From the NCBI RefSeq assembly GCF_014650815.1, contig NZ_BMVR01000005.1, positions 62,001-126,000 on the forward strand: a DNA stretch of 64,000 nucleotides, in the 5' to 3' direction. Under the pieces are notes generated by a model. It was not told where the DNA came from. It did no database searches and saw only the letters and a list, made by a program, of their open reading frames with translations. Below, piece by piece: positions 32,998-42,224 of this stretch; position 1 is the stretch's first letter; every line of letters starts with the position of its first letter. The position numbers and the translations under genes were made by a program. The DNA comes from Streptomyces flavofungini (GTDB taxonomy: Bacteria > Actinomycetota > Actinomycetes > Streptomycetales > Streptomycetaceae).

Positions 32998-34314
32998 ATG
33001 GACGTGAACGCGGCGGTCGCCGCAGCGGCAGCGATCGCCGGGGTGTGCACCGGCGTCATCGCCATGCTGGCGTTTCGCTGGAGCGAACGCGACCAGAAGA
33101 GGCCCACCCGGACATCCCTGCACACGGACGCGGTCCTGCCCCCCGGTGTCGACACGGTCCTCTCCGTGCTGCGCTCCTCCGCGGTCGTCCTGGACGAGGC
33201 GGACAGCGTGGTCAAGGCGAGTTCCGCGGCGTACGCCCTCGGACTGGTGCGCGGCGGCAAACTCGCCGTCGAGCCGATGCTGCAGATGGCCAGGGACACC
33301 CGGCGCGACGGTGAGATACGACAGGTCGAACTGGATCTGCCGCGCCGGGGCACGGGCCGGGGCGACGCGCTCGCGGTCTCCGCGCGGGTGGCGCCCCTCG
33401 GCTCCCGCCTGGTCCTGCTGCTCGTCGAGGACCTGACGGAGGCCCGCCGCATCGAGGCGGTGCGCCGCGACTTCGTGGCGAACGTCAGCCACGAGCTCAA
33501 GACGCCGGTGGGGGCGCTCTCGCTGCTCTCCGAAGCCGTCATGGACGCCGCCGACGACCCCGAGGCCGTCGAGCGCTTCGCGGGCCGGATGCAGAACGAG
33601 GCGACCCGCCTGACCAACCTCGTGCAGGAGCTCATCGACCTCTCCCGGGTGCAGAACGACGACCCCCTGGAGGACGCCGAGCCGGTGCGCGTCGACGAGC
33701 TGGTGGCCGAGGCCATCGACCGCTGCCGCCACCAGGCGGGCACCAAGCAGATCACCATGGCCGCGACCGTCGGGAGCGCCGCGGCGCCGCCCGCCGAGAG
33801 CGGCTCCGGCATCCGGGCGGCGGTCGCCGACCTGCACGTCTGGGGCAACCGCGGCCAGCTCGCGGCGGCCCTCGGCAACCTCGTCGAGAACGCCGTGAAC
33901 TACTCCCCGGCCCGTACCCGGGTCGGCATAGCGGCGCGGCGGGTCACCGCGCCGGGCGGCGACCTCATCGAGGTCGCGGTCACCGACCAGGGCATCGGGA
34001 TCTCCGACAAGGACAAGGAGCGCATCTTCGAGCGCTTCTACCGCGTCGACCCGGCCCGCTCCCGCGCCACCGGCGGCACCGGCCTCGGTCTCGCCATCGT
34101 CAAGCACGTGGCCGCCTCGCACGGCGGGGAGGTGACCGTGTGGAGCTCGGAGGGTCAGGGCTCCACCTTCACCCTGCGCCTGCCCGAGGCGGGCGCGACG
34201 CGCGACCGCGGCGCCGGGCACGGCCTGCCGGCGAACGGCGCGTACCAGGGCGCCAGGCCCGACGACACAACCGCATACGAACCCATTCCTGCCGCCCCGG
34301 AGGTCCTTCCGTGA
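32998..34314 (+). CDS. phoR: Phosphate-sensing histidine kinase PhoR
   Basis: Sensor kinase of 438 aa (SenX3-type). One N-terminal membrane helix (VAAAAAIAGVCTGVIAMLAF), a PAS-like region at about 45-140, then the phosphoacceptor RRDFVANVSHELKTPVGALS with H165. The ATPase domain has NLVENAVNYSP, VTDQGIGISDKDKERIFERF and GGTGLGLAIVKHVA. It phosphorylates PhoP under phosphate starvation. The stop overlaps the phoP GTG start by four bases (GTGA). TAACCT six bases before the ATG suggests a very short or absent leader. Confidence 0.93.
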   Translation: MDVNAAVAAAAAIAGVCTGVIAMLAFRWSERDQKRPTRTSLHTDAVLPPGVDTVLSVLRSSAVVLDEADSVVKASSAAYALGLVRGGKLAVEPMLQMARDTRRDGEIRQVELDLPRRGTGRGDALAVSARVAPLGSRLVLLLVEDLTEARRIEAVRRDFVANVSHELKTPVGALSLLSEAVMDAADDPEAVERFAGRMQNEATRLTNLVQELIDLSRVQNDDPLEDAEPVRVDELVAEAIDRCRHQAGTKQITMAATVGSAAAPPAESGSGIRAAVADLHVWGNRGQLAAALGNLVENAVNYSPARTRVGIAARRVTAPGGDLIEVAVTDQGIGISDKDKERIFERFYRVDPARSRATGGTGLGLAIVKHVAASHGGEVTVWSSEGQGSTFTLRLPEAGATRDRGAGHGLPANGAYQGARPDDTTAYEPIPAAPEVLP

Positions 34315-34991
34315 CCCGAGTGCTCGTCGTCGAGGACGAGGAATCCTTCAGCGACGCCCTGTCGTACATGCTCCGCAAGGAGGGCTTCGAGGTCGCGATC
34401 GCGGCCACCGGACCCGACGGACTCGACGAATTCGAGCGCAACGGCGCCGACCTCGTCCTGCTCGACCTGATGCTGCCGGGCCTGCCCGGCACGGAGGTCT
34501 GCCGTCAGCTGCGCAGCCGCTCGAACGTGTCGGTGATCATGGTCACCGCCAAGGACAGCGAGATCGACAAGGTCGTCGGCCTGGAAATAGGAGCCGATGA
34601 CTACGTCACCAAGCCCTTCTCGTCCCGCGAACTGGTGGCCCGCATCCGCGCGGTCCTGCGCCGCCGCGGCGAGCCCGAGGAGGTCGCCCCGCAGGCTCTG
34701 GAGGCGGGACCGGTCCGCATGGACGTCGACCGCCACGTGGTCACCGTCTCCGGCTCCAAGGTCGACCTGCCCCTGAAGGAGTTCGACCTCCTGGAGATGC
34801 TGCTGCGCAACGCGGGCCGCGTCCTGACCCGCATGCAGCTCATCGACCGCGTCTGGGGCGCCGACTACGTGGGTGACACCAAGACCCTCGACGTGCACGT
34901 CAAGCGCCTGCGCGCCAAGATCGAGCCGGACCCGGGTGCCCCGCGCTACCTGGTGACGGTCCGCGGCCTCGGCTACAAGTTCGAGCCGTAG
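34311..34991 (+). CDS. phoP: Phosphate response regulator PhoP
   Basis: OmpR/PhoB-type response regulator of 226 aa. The receiver (VLVVEDEESFSDALSYMLRK) has phosphoacceptor D52 in LVLLDLMLPG and the conserved Lys in DDYVTKPFSS. The winged helix (KEFDLLEMLLRNAGRVLTRM, then VWGADYVGDTKTLDVHVKRL) binds PHO boxes. In Streptomyces it controls phosphate uptake and represses secondary metabolism. GTG start, coupled to phoR. Confidence 0.95.
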   Translation: MTRVLVVEDEESFSDALSYMLRKEGFEVAIAATGPDGLDEFERNGADLVLLDLMLPGLPGTEVCRQLRSRSNVSVIMVTAKDSEIDKVVGLEIGADDYVTKPFSSRELVARIRAVLRRRGEPEEVAPQALEAGPVRMDVDRHVVTVSGSKVDLPLKEFDLLEMLLRNAGRVLTRMQLIDRVWGADYVGDTKTLDVHVKRLRAKIEPDPGAPRYLVTVRGLGYKFEP

Positions 34992-35047
34992 ACAGCAGCC
35001 ACGCGCGCGTACGTCCGACGACGGCCACGCGCGCGTGGAGCGGCAAC

Positions 35048-35087
35048 GCGGAAGGGCGGGAACCCCTCGGGGTTCCCGCCCTTCCGC
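35048..35087 (+). terminator. Strong hairpin terminator after phoP
   Basis: GCGGAAGGGCGGGAACCCC (35048-35066) pairs perfectly with its complement at 35069-35087 across a TC loop, a 19-bp stem. It ends phoRP and may also serve the convergent lipoprotein gene. Confidence 0.9.
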
Positions 35088-35143
35088 TTGCTCTCCAGCG
35101 GTCCCGCGTACGCGACCTCGGTACGAGGCGGCGTACGGGTACG

Positions 35144-35890
35144 TCAGTGCTGGGCGGCGCCGTCGTGCTCGGCCTCGCCGGACGGCGTGGTGCCCGCGCC
35201 CTGGGTGCCCTGGGCACCCTCGGCGCCGTCAGTGCCCTCAGCGGCGCCCTGGGCGTCCCCGGACGGCGTGCCCGACGGGTTCCCGGAGGGCGACCCCGAG
35301 GGCTTGCCCGACGGCTTCCCGGACGGCTTGCCGGAGGGCTTGGCGTCCGGGGCCTTCGGGAGCTCGCTCGGGCCCCACTTCTCGAAGTAGCTGTCGGCGG
35401 GCACGACGAACGTCTTCAGCTTCACGTCGCCGGTCTTGCTGAAGGCGAAGGTGACCGGCTGCGCGTTGCCGTCCTCGACGGACTCGCGGCTGCTGGGCAG
35501 CACCGCGGAGGCGTTGTCCTTGCCGCCGATGGTGATCGAGCCGCCGGCCGGGATGGTCAGGCCGCCGCCCTTGCCCTTCTTCTCACCCTTGGCGGGGCTC
35601 AGCGCGGCCGTCTTGCCGGTGCCGTCGACCTTGACCGATTCGAGGGTCTGGTCGGTGCGGCCGTTGTTGAAGACCGTCGCGGAGACGACGGCGGGACCGG
35701 TCGCCTCGCGGTCGGGCTGAGTGATGATCATGGCGTTCTGGATCTTGATGTCGCCGACGGCGGTCGCCGCGTTGTCCGGCTTGATCTCGATCGTCTGGGC
35801 GTTGTTTCCGGCACCGCAGGCGGTGAGCGTGGCGAGCGAGAACGCGAGGGCGGTGGCGGCGATGGCGCCGCGTCGAAGGCTGCGGCTCAC
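35144..35890 (-). CDS. Lipoprotein, DUF461/PCuAC-like
   Basis: Exported lipoprotein of 248 aa. Signal peptide with lipobox LATLTAC (C25). Residues about 35-165 form a beta-rich domain like those of DUF461/copper-chaperone PCuAC proteins (AMIITQPDREATGPAVVSAT, then NGRTDQTLESVKVDG), but no Met/His copper ligands are obvious. The tail holds SGKPSGKPSGKPSGSPSG and other Ser/Gly/Pro repeats, then Ala/Gly/Glu. GTG start. Role unknown; adjacency to phoP may be incidental. Confidence 0.75.
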   Translation of the reverse strand: MSRSLRRGAIAATALAFSLATLTACGAGNNAQTIEIKPDNAATAVGDIKIQNAMIITQPDREATGPAVVSATVFNNGRTDQTLESVKVDGTGKTAALSPAKGEKKGKGGGLTIPAGGSITIGGKDNASAVLPSSRESVEDGNAQPVTFAFSKTGDVKLKTFVVPADSYFEKWGPSELPKAPDAKPSGKPSGKPSGKPSGSPSGNPSGTPSGDAQGAAEGTDGAEGAQGTQGAGTTPSGEAEHDGAAQH

Positions 35891-36679
35891 GGCGGCGGCA
35901 ACTCCTAGAACGTGGGCGGGACGGAGGGGCGGGCGGCCTTGACGCCGTCCTGGCGGGCGGCGGTGAAGCCGTCCTAAGGGTGTGTCAGCGGGCTTAGGTT
36001 ACCGAGCCGTTCCCGTGCCACCGCACCCGACCCGCCCCTCCGGGCCGCGAGCCTCCCGGTCTCCCCGTCCGGCGCTCTCGTCCCACTCGCCTCAATGGCG
36101 TCCCGTACCCTCCCGCAGCGCTCCTGTTCCGTGGCCCGTTCCGCATTCGTAAATCCACGGTCGGCGGTGTTACGGCGATTTTCGGTAAGTAATTGCGGGG
36201 CGGTCCGGGAAATTGATCAGTGGATGGCGCACGGGACCTGTCACCGGGCGGATCGGAGCGCGGTTCGGGCGCACCGGCGCTCGCGCTTCTTGATCAATTC
36301 CGGATTCGCGCCGGACCTGCCTCCGAGGTCGTCGCCGACTGCGATCCCGAAGTGATCCGGAAGTGATCCCGAACGCGACTGCCGTGTCGACTCGTACATG
36401 TCACCGCTCATCGAACGGAGTAGTGGAAGTTCACCTACGGGAACCTGGCAAACCGGGACGTTCGTCCCCTTGCGGCGCTCTCCCGGGGTGCGTGACGGTG
36501 GTGTTTCACCGTCCCCGGACAGCGGCTCCCACCTGCGAATACCCCCTTCCGCAGTCCCCGCGCAGCACGTTCCTGTTGCTGTTGTCAAGCCCCGAGATAT
36601 GCCCTGACCTGCGAAAACGCCATTCAGAAGACGCCGTATCCGTGTTACCCTGGATAGCCACGGAAGGGGTACCTGTCAC
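35891..36679. other. 789-bp intergenic region upstream of carD
   Basis: No gene is supported here. A relatively AT-rich patch lies at 36130-36220. An 11-bp direct repeat occurs at 36348-36358 (CGAAGTGATCC) and 36359-36369 (GGAAGTGATCC). The last 60 bp hold a plausible carD promoter, listed separately. The length is unusual for this gene-dense genome, so a small RNA or long regulatory leader is possible but not shown. Confidence 0.5.
36623..36651 (+). promoter_or_regulatory. Putative carD promoter
   Basis: TTCAGA (36623-36628), a 17-base spacer and TACCCT (36646-36651) form a housekeeping-type promoter. Transcription would start near 36658, giving a leader of about 20 bases that includes GGAAGGGG before the carD ATG. 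Confidence 0.5.
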
Positions 36680-37162
36680 ATGACGTTCAAGGTTGGCGAC
36701 ACCGTGGTCTATCCCCATCACGGGGCCGCGCTGATCGAGGCCATCGAAACTCGCCAGATCAAAGGCGTGGACAAGACCTACTTGGTGCTGAAGGTCGCCC
36801 AGGGCGACTTGACGGTACGTGTGCCAGCGGACAATGCGGAGTTCGTCGGTGTGCGTGATGTGGTCGGCCAGGACGGCCTCGACCGGGTCTTCGAAGTACT
36901 GCGCGCACCGTACGCAGAAGAGCCCACGAACTGGTCGCGCCGTTACAAGGCAAATCTTGAGAAGCTTGCCTCCGGCGATGTCATCAAGGTCGCGGAAGTT
37001 GTCCGTGACCTGTGGCGTCGGGAGCGCGAGCGCGGACTGTCCGCCGGTGAGAAGCGCATGCTCGCCAAGGCCCGCCAGATCCTGGTGAGCGAGCTGGCCC
37101 TCGCGGAGAACACGAACGAGGACAAGGCCGAGGCCCTGCTCGACGAGGTCCTCGCGTCCTGA
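36680..37162 (+). CDS. carD: CarD-family RNA polymerase-binding regulator
   Basis: Essential actinobacterial factor of 160 aa that stabilises open complexes. The N-terminal Tudor-like RNA-polymerase-interacting domain ([19 protein letters not shown], then [20 protein letters not shown]) is followed by a helical DNA-binding domain ([20 protein letters not shown], then [20 protein letters not shown]), which contains the minor-groove Trp. Length and sequence are typical. It is monocistronic: long promoter region before and a hairpin after. Confidence 0.95.
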   Translation: MTFKVGDTVVYPHHGAALIEAIETRQIKGVDKTYLVLKVAQGDLTVRVPADNAEFVGVRDVVGQDGLDRVFEVLRAPYAEEPTNWSRRYKANLEKLASGDVIKVAEVVRDLWRRERERGLSAGEKRMLAKARQILVSELALAENTNEDKAEALLDEVLAS

Positions 37163-37235
37163 CGTCCTGACCGACGCAGCGCAGCGCCACACCACCTGGC
37201 GTGCGTCCCGGGACGAATAATTTGGCGCACACATT

Positions 37236-37282
37236 GCCGCGGTGCCCGCCGACTCCTGAAAGGTGTTGCCGGGCACCGCGGC
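37236..37282 (+). terminator. Terminator-like hairpin after carD
   Basis: GCCGCGGTGCCCG (37236-37248) pairs perfectly with CGGGCACCGCGGC (37270-37282) around 21 bases, 73 bp after the carD stop, followed by ATGTTTGT. Confidence 0.65.
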
Positions 37283-37533
37283 ATGTTTGTACCCGGAGGC
37301 ATGTCCGTCCCCGGACCCGGCGGTACGCCGAGGCAGGGCCACGTCCCGGCACAGCGATACCCGACCGGTTCTCACGAGCAGACGTCGACCCCGGGCGCGC
37401 GTACGCGTACCCCCGGTCTTCACCGCCGGTTCGCGCATACGGAAAGATCCCCCGGTACTTTGGCGTGCCGGGCTCGGGCAGCAGGCTCGACCGGATGTCA
37501 CGGAAGGGTCCGGTCAAGGCGTCGCGCCCGGCA

Positions 37534-37563
37534 CTCCCCCAACCTACGGTCGGGGGTACGCCC
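37534..37563 (-). repeat. G5-C5 hairpin element, copy 3 (upstream of ispD)
   Basis: Read on the minus strand: GGGCG, TA, CCCCC, then GACC-GTA-GGTT, then GGGGG and AG. The C5 arm plus GACC pairs with GGTT plus G5 (one G-U pair). It has the same scaffold as the elements at 37849-37877 and 48220-48253, with a decayed first G tract. It ends 46 bp before the ispD ATG, probably in its leader. Confidence 0.65.
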
Positions 37564-37608
37564 AGGCCATACCCATGTCGGCCGAGCACACAAACCTGAA
37601 CGGAACCG

Positions 37609-38382
37609 ATGTCTGACGCATCCTCCGCGGCGGGCCCCCGCACCGCCGCCGTCATCCCCGCCGCGGGCCGCGGCGTCCGGCTCGGCCCCGGCGCCCCCAA
37701 GGCCCTGCGTGCCCTGAACGGCACGCCCATGCTCATCCACGCCGTACGCGCCATGGCCGCGTCCCGCGCCGTCTCCCTCGTCGTGGTCGTGGCCCCGCCG
37801 GACGGCGCCCCCGAGGTGAAGACCCTCCTCGCCGACCACGCCCTGCCCGGGGGCACCCCCAGCGGTAGCTGGGGGAGCACCGACTTCCTCGTCGTGCCCG
37901 GCGGCGCGACCCGCCAGGAGTCCGTGAAGCTCGGCCTGGACGCCCTGCCGCAGGGCATCGACATCGTCCTCGTGCACGACGCGGCCCGCCCCCTGGTCCC
38001 CGTCGACACCGTCGACGGCGTCATCGAGGCCGTCCGCGACGGGGCGCCCGCCGTCGTCCCCGCGCTGCCGGTCGCCGACACCGTCAAGGAGGTCGAGCCC
38101 GCCGCCCCCGGCGAGCCCGAGCCTGTCGTGGCCACGCCCGAGCGCGCCCGGCTGCGCGCCGTGCAGACGCCCCAGGGCTTCGATCGCGCCACGCTGCTCC
38201 GCGCCCACGAGGCCGTCGTCGTCGGCGAGGGCGCCACGGACTGCGCCGGGCTCGTGGAACGGCTCGGCGAGCCGGTCGTGCTCGTGCCAGGCCACGAGGA
38301 GGCGTTCAAGGTGACCCGGCCCCTCGACCTAGTCCTCGCCGAGGCCGTACTCGCCCGCAGGAGGGCCAACGATGGCTTCTGA
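37609..38382 (+). CDS. ispD: 2-C-methyl-D-erythritol 4-phosphate cytidylyltransferase
   Basis: MEP-pathway enzyme of 257 aa that forms CDP-methylerythritol. The nucleotide-binding start [20 protein letters not shown], the family motif [15 protein letters not shown], the active-site [20 protein letters not shown], and [15 protein letters not shown] are all seen. Oddity: residues about 81-90 ([10 protein letters not shown]) are encoded by a 29-bp palindromic element inserted just before the conserved FLVVPGG strand; the frame is kept. The end overlaps ispF by 11 bases. Confidence 0.93.
   Translation: MSDASSAAGPRTAAVIPAAGRGVRLGPGAPKALRALNGTPMLIHAVRAMAASRAVSLVVVVAPPDGAPEVKTLLADHALPGGTPSGSWGSTDFLVVPGGATRQESVKLGLDALPQGIDIVLVHDAARPLVPVDTVDGVIEAVRDGAPAVVPALPVADTVKEVEPAAPGEPEPVVATPERARLRAVQTPQGFDRATLLRAHEAVVVGEGATDCAGLVERLGEPVVLVPGHEEAFKVTRPLDLVLAEAVLARRRANDGF
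37849..37877 (+). repeat. G5-C5 hairpin element, copy 1 (inside ispD)
   Basis: Order of parts: GGGGG (37849-37853), CA, CCCCC (37856-37860), AGC-GGTA-GCT (37861-37870), GGGGG (37871-37875), AG. The middle C tract can pair either with the first G tract or, together with AGC/GCT, with the last G tract (8-bp stem), but not both. The coding frame of ispD passes through it. Confidence 0.8.
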
Positions 38383-38929
38383 GCAGCAGCCCCAGCCGCA
38401 GCAGCCCCAGTCCCAGCCGGGGCCGGGTGCGGTGGCGCCCACCTCCCCGTACCCCCTCCCGCAGGTCGGCATCGGCACCGACATCCACGCCTTCGAAGAG
38501 GGCCGGGAGCTGTGGTGCGCCGGGCTGAAGTGGGAGGGGGAGGGGCCCGGGCTCGCCGGGCACTCCGACGCGGACGTCGTCGCGCACGCGGCCTGCAACG
38601 CGCTGTTCTCCGCCGCCGGCCTCGGCGACCTCGGCGCCCACTTCGGCACCGGACGGCCCGAGTGGGCGGGAGCCTCCGGGCTCGCGCTGCTCACCGAGGC
38701 CGCGCGGATCGTGCGGGACGCCGGGTTCGTCATCGGCAATGTGGCCGTGCAGGTCGTCGGCCCCCGGCCCAAGATCGGCAAGCGGCGCGACGAGGCCCAG
38801 AAGGTGCTCTCGGACGCGGCGGGCGCGCCGGTCACGGTGTCCGGGGCGACCACGGACGGGCTCGGCTTCCCGGGGCGGGGCGACGGGCTCGCGGCGGTCG
38901 CCACGGCGCTCGTGGTCCGCGCGGCCTAA
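38372..38929 (+). CDS. ispF: 2-C-methyl-D-erythritol 2,4-cyclodiphosphate synthase
   Basis: MEP-pathway enzyme of 185 aa that cyclises CDP-methylerythritol 2-phosphate. The metal and substrate motifs [73 protein letters not shown] and [20 protein letters not shown] are all present. The first 25 residues are a Gln/Pro-rich extension absent from the core fold. It overlaps ispD, so the two are co-expressed. Confidence 0.93.
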   Translation: MASEQQPQPQQPQSQPGPGAVAPTSPYPLPQVGIGTDIHAFEEGRELWCAGLKWEGEGPGLAGHSDADVVAHAACNALFSAAGLGDLGAHFGTGRPEWAGASGLALLTEAARIVRDAGFVIGNVAVQVVGPRPKIGKRRDEAQKVLSDAAGAPVTVSGATTDGLGFPGRGDGLAAVATALVVRAA

Positions 38930-38982
38930 GGCCTGCCTCCCCCGTCCAGGGGGGCGGCGCGGCGTCGCGACGCCGACGGGGC

Positions 38983-39004
38983 ACCGGGGCCGGAAATCCC
39001 CGGT
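38983..39004 (+). terminator. Weak hairpin after ispF
   Basis: ACCGGGG (38983-38989) pairs with CCCCGGT (38998-39004), extended imperfectly on both sides. It lies 54 bp after the ispF stop; a terminator role is tentative. Confidence 0.4.
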
Positions 39005-39077
39005 GGTCCCCGTAGGGGCAAGGAAGATCGGGTACGCGTACCCGTATCCCCGAGACGCCCCCTTCGAAGGAGACACC

Positions 39078-39482
39078 GTGACCGCCGAACTCTCCGCCAA
39101 GCTCAAGGCACTCCTGGACACCCCGGTCTTCGTCACCGTCGCCACCGTCCAGCCCGACGGCAGCCCCCAGCTGTCACCGGTCTGGGTGAAGCGCGACGGC
39201 GACGACGTCATCTTCTCCACCACCCTGGAGCGCCAGAAGGAGAAGAACCTGCGGCGCGACCCGCGCGTGACGGTGCTCCTCCAGCCCTTCGACGAGCCCT
39301 ACGCGTACGCGGAGATCCGCGGCACCGCGAGCATGACCACCGAGGGCGGCCAGGAACTCATCGACGAGCTGTCGCTGAAGTACACCGGCCTGAAGTACGC
39401 CGAGTTCAACCCCAGGTCCGGCCAGGACGCCCCGCGCGTCGTCGTCCGCGTCAGCGCCCGCAAGGTCGTCGGCAGGATCTGA
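39078..39482 (+). CDS. PPOX-class F420-dependent oxidoreductase
   Basis: Split-barrel protein of 134 aa: FVTVATVQPDGSPQLSPVWV, FSTTLERQKEKNLRRDPRVT and GTASMTTEGGQELIDELSLK. These fit the F420-dependent PPOX (Rv1155-like) group. The substrate is unknown. The GTG at 39078 follows GAAGGAGA. It stands between ispF and cysS in the same direction but separated by about 150 bp on the left. Confidence 0.82.
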   Translation: MTAELSAKLKALLDTPVFVTVATVQPDGSPQLSPVWVKRDGDDVIFSTTLERQKEKNLRRDPRVTVLLQPFDEPYAYAEIRGTASMTTEGGQELIDELSLKYTGLKYAEFNPRSGQDAPRVVVRVSARKVVGRI

Positions 39483-39603
39483 CGAGGCCCCCGGGGCCCG
39501 CGGTGGCCGGAAACGGCTCCTCGGCGCCCCACACGTCACAGTTCTGTGCCCTGTGTCCCCCAGGGGGCGCGGGGCACTGCCCCAAGCCCACTACCCTGGA
39601 GTG

Positions 39604-41007
39604 GTGACGATTCGCCTGTACGACACCAGCGCCCGGCAGATCCGTGACTTCAGCCCCCTCGTCGAAGGCTGTGTCTCGATCTACCTCTGTGGCGCCACGG
39701 TGCAGGCGGCCCCGCACATCGGACACATCCGGTCGGGCCTCAACTTCGACATCATGCGCCGCTGGTTCGCGTACCGCGGCTACGACGTGACGTTCATCCG
39801 CAACGTCACGGACATCGACGACAAGATCATCAAGAAGTCGGCCGAGCAGGGCCGCCCCTGGTGGTCCATCGGCTACGAGAACGAGCGCGCCTTCAACAGC
39901 GGCTACGACGCCCTCGGCTGCCTGCCGCCCACGTACGAGCCCCGCGCCACCGGCCACATCACCGAGATGATCGAGATGATGCGCGGCCTGATCGAGCGCG
40001 GGCACGCCTACGAGGCTGACGGAAACGTCTACTTCGACGTGCGGTCCTTCCCCGGGTACCTGCAGCTCTCCAACCAGGAGCTGGACAACCTGCTCCAGCC
40101 CGAGGGCGAGGGCGAGACCGGCAAGCGCGACGCGCGCGACTTCGCCATGTGGAAGACGGCGAAGCCGGGGGAGCCGAGCTGGGAGACGCCCTGGGGCCGC
40201 GGCCGTCCGGGCTGGCACCTGGAGTGCTCGGCGATGGCCCACAAGTACCTGGGCACCGCCTTCGACATCCACGGCGGCGGCATCGACCTGATCTTCCCGC
40301 ACCACGAGAACGAGATCGCCCAGGCCAAGGCCTTCGGCGACGAGTTCGCGAAGTACTGGGTGCACAACGGCTGGGTCACCATGAGCGGCGAGAAGATGTC
40401 GAAGTCGCTCGGCAACTCCGTGCTCGTCTCCGAGATGGTCAAGCACTGGCGCCCCATCGTCCTGCGCTACTACCTGGGCACCCCGCACTACCGCTCGATG
40501 ATCGAGTACAGCGAGGAGGCCCTGCGCGAGGCCGAGTCCGCGTTCGCGCGCATCGAGGGCTTCGTGCAGCGCGTGGTGGAGAAGGCCGGGGGCGTAGTCG
40601 AGCCCGCCGCCGAGGTGCCGCCCGCGTTCGCCGACGCGATGGACGACGACCTGGGCGTCCCGCAGGCGCTCGCGATCGTCCACACCACGGTCCGGCAGGG
40701 CAACTCCGCGCTCGCCGCCGACGACAAGGAAGCCGCCGTGGCGCGCCTCGCCGAGGTGCGGTCCATGCTCGGCGTCCTCGGCCTCGACCCGCTCGACGAG
40801 CACTGGGCGGGCGGCGACGGCGACAGCGGCGAGGACCTGCACGGCGTGGTCGACACCCTCGTACGCCTCGTCCTGGAACAGCGCGAAGGCGCCCGCGGCC
40901 GCAAGGACTGGGCCACCGCCGACGCCATCCGCGACCAGCTCAGCCAGTCGGGCCTCGTCATCGAGGACAGCCCGTCCGGCCCCCGCTGGACGCTCGGTCC
41001 GCGCTAG
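39604..41007 (+). CDS. cysS: Cysteinyl-tRNA synthetase
   Basis: Class I aminoacyl-tRNA synthetase of 467 aa. Zinc ligand C29 (YLCGATVQ), HIGH motif H38-H41 (PHIGHIRSG), WHLECSAMAHKYLGTAFDIH, the zinc-site GGGIDLIFPHHENEIAQ, and KMSKS at 264-268 are all intact. GTG 39604 is used over GTG 39601 because the protein family begins MTIRLYDT. TACCCT (39592-39597) ends six bases upstream, consistent with a leaderless message. Confidence 0.95.
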   Translation: MTIRLYDTSARQIRDFSPLVEGCVSIYLCGATVQAAPHIGHIRSGLNFDIMRRWFAYRGYDVTFIRNVTDIDDKIIKKSAEQGRPWWSIGYENERAFNSGYDALGCLPPTYEPRATGHITEMIEMMRGLIERGHAYEADGNVYFDVRSFPGYLQLSNQELDNLLQPEGEGETGKRDARDFAMWKTAKPGEPSWETPWGRGRPGWHLECSAMAHKYLGTAFDIHGGGIDLIFPHHENEIAQAKAFGDEFAKYWVHNGWVTMSGEKMSKSLGNSVLVSEMVKHWRPIVLRYYLGTPHYRSMIEYSEEALREAESAFARIEGFVQRVVEKAGGVVEPAAEVPPAFADAMDDDLGVPQALAIVHTTVRQGNSALAADDKEAAVARLAEVRSMLGVLGLDPLDEHWAGGDGDSGEDLHGVVDTLVRLVLEQREGARGRKDWATADAIRDQLSQSGLVIEDSPSGPRWTLGPR

Positions 41008-41025
41008 CGCGGACCAGGTGCTGAT

Positions 41026-41051
41026 GTGCCGCCCGGGGACTCGGGCGGCAC
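41026..41051 (+). terminator. Hairpin terminator after cysS
   Basis: GTGCCGCCCG (41026-41035) pairs with CGGGCGGCAC (41042-41051) around six bases, 18 bp beyond the stop codon. Confidence 0.75.
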
Positions 41052-41132
41052 ACTGCATATACGACGACTTCAGATGCGTCCGCGCGAAAGCAGCGCGGAT
41101 ACGCAGCCACGCTTCACACAGACAGGTAGGTC

Positions 41133-42074
41133 ATGGCCGCTAACAACCGCCGCATGTCCGGCAAGAAGGGCGCGCAGGTCGGCAGCGGCGGAAAGCGACG
41201 CCGTGCCCTGGAGGGCAAGGGCCCCACGCCGCCCGCCGAGATGCGCAAGGGGCACGTCAAGCAGCGCGCCGCCAACGCCAAGGCGCGCCGCGCCACCGGC
41301 AAGCAGGCGCCGCGCGGCCGGGGCGGCAAGTCGACCTCCGAGCTGGTCGTCGGCCGCAACCCCGTCTACGAGGCCCTGCGCGAGGGCGTCCCCGCGACGA
41401 TGCTGTACGTCCAGCAGTTCATCGACAACGACGAGCGCGTCCGCGAGGCGCTCCAGCTCGCCGGTGAGCGCGGCGACATCCACCTCATGGAGGCCCCGCG
41501 CGCCGAGCTGGACCGCATGACCAACGGCCTCAACCACCAGGGCCTCGTGCTCCAGGTGCCGCCGTACGAGTACGCGCACCCCGAGGACCTGGCCGCGGCC
41601 GCCTACGACAACGGCGAGGACCCGCTGATCGTCGCCCTGGACGGCGTCACCGACCCGCGCAACCTCGGCGCGGTCGTCCGCTCCGTCTCCGCCTTCGGCG
41701 GGCACGGCGTCGTGGTGCCCGAGCGCCGGGCCGCCGGAATGACGGCGGGCGCGTGGAAGACGTCGGCGGGCACCGCCGCGCGCACGCCGGTCGCGCGCGC
41801 CACCAACCTCACGCGCGCCCTGGAGGCGTACCAGAAGGCGGGCATCGCCGTGGTCGGCCTCGCCGCCGACGGCGAGTCCGAGATCGGTGACCTGCAGGCC
41901 CTGGAGGGCCCGGTCGTCATCGTCGTGGGCAGCGAGGGCAAGGGCCTGTCCCGGCTCGTCGGCGAGACCTGCGACTTCCGGGTGCGCATCCCGATGCCCG
42001 GCGGCGCGGAGTCGCTGAACGCCGGTGTGGCCGCGGGCGTCGTGCTGTACGAGGCGTCGCGCCGACGCCGGTGA
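41133..42074 (+). CDS. rlmB: 23S rRNA (guanosine-2'-O-)-methyltransferase RlmB
   Basis: SpoU/TrmH-family knotted methyltransferase of 313 aa. A basic N-terminal extension of about 65 residues ([20 protein letters not shown]) precedes the substrate-binding domain ([20 protein letters not shown]). The SPOUT motifs [35 protein letters not shown] and [20 protein letters not shown] follow. Predicted to methylate G2251 of 23S rRNA; paralogues such as antibiotic-resistance methylases share the fold. Located next to cysS as in most actinomycetes. Confidence 0.88.
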   Translation: MAANNRRMSGKKGAQVGSGGKRRRALEGKGPTPPAEMRKGHVKQRAANAKARRATGKQAPRGRGGKSTSELVVGRNPVYEALREGVPATMLYVQQFIDNDERVREALQLAGERGDIHLMEAPRAELDRMTNGLNHQGLVLQVPPYEYAHPEDLAAAAYDNGEDPLIVALDGVTDPRNLGAVVRSVSAFGGHGVVVPERRAAGMTAGAWKTSAGTAARTPVARATNLTRALEAYQKAGIAVVGLAADGESEIGDLQALEGPVVIVVGSEGKGLSRLVGETCDFRVRIPMPGGAESLNAGVAAGVVLYEASRRRR

Positions 42075-42224
42075 GGCGGGCGGGGCGGGGCGGTTGAGCC
42101 GTCCGCGCCCCGCGGGACGGCGGGTGCGGCGGCCGTCCGGACCTGCCGGGTCACGGTTGCTTGACGGGGTCCGGACATTTGGCGTGGGTCAAGGCAGTGT
42201 CCAAACCACACATCACTCGGTTAG

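Larger units (their letters stand above)
37163..37608. other. Intergenic region between carD and ispD
   Basis: The 446 bp contain no supported gene. A terminator-like hairpin lies at the carD end and a hairpin element (37534-37563) at the ispD end. Between them, GTACGCGTACCCC-type motifs (about 37398-37410) stand out but match nothing known to me. Confidence 0.55.

Noticed and set aside
38936..38953. A CTCCCCC...GGGGGG hairpin after ispF resembling the G5-C5 elements.
   Set aside because: It lacks the third tract and the spaced inner stem, so it does not meet the shared scaffold; may be a decayed copy but not countable.
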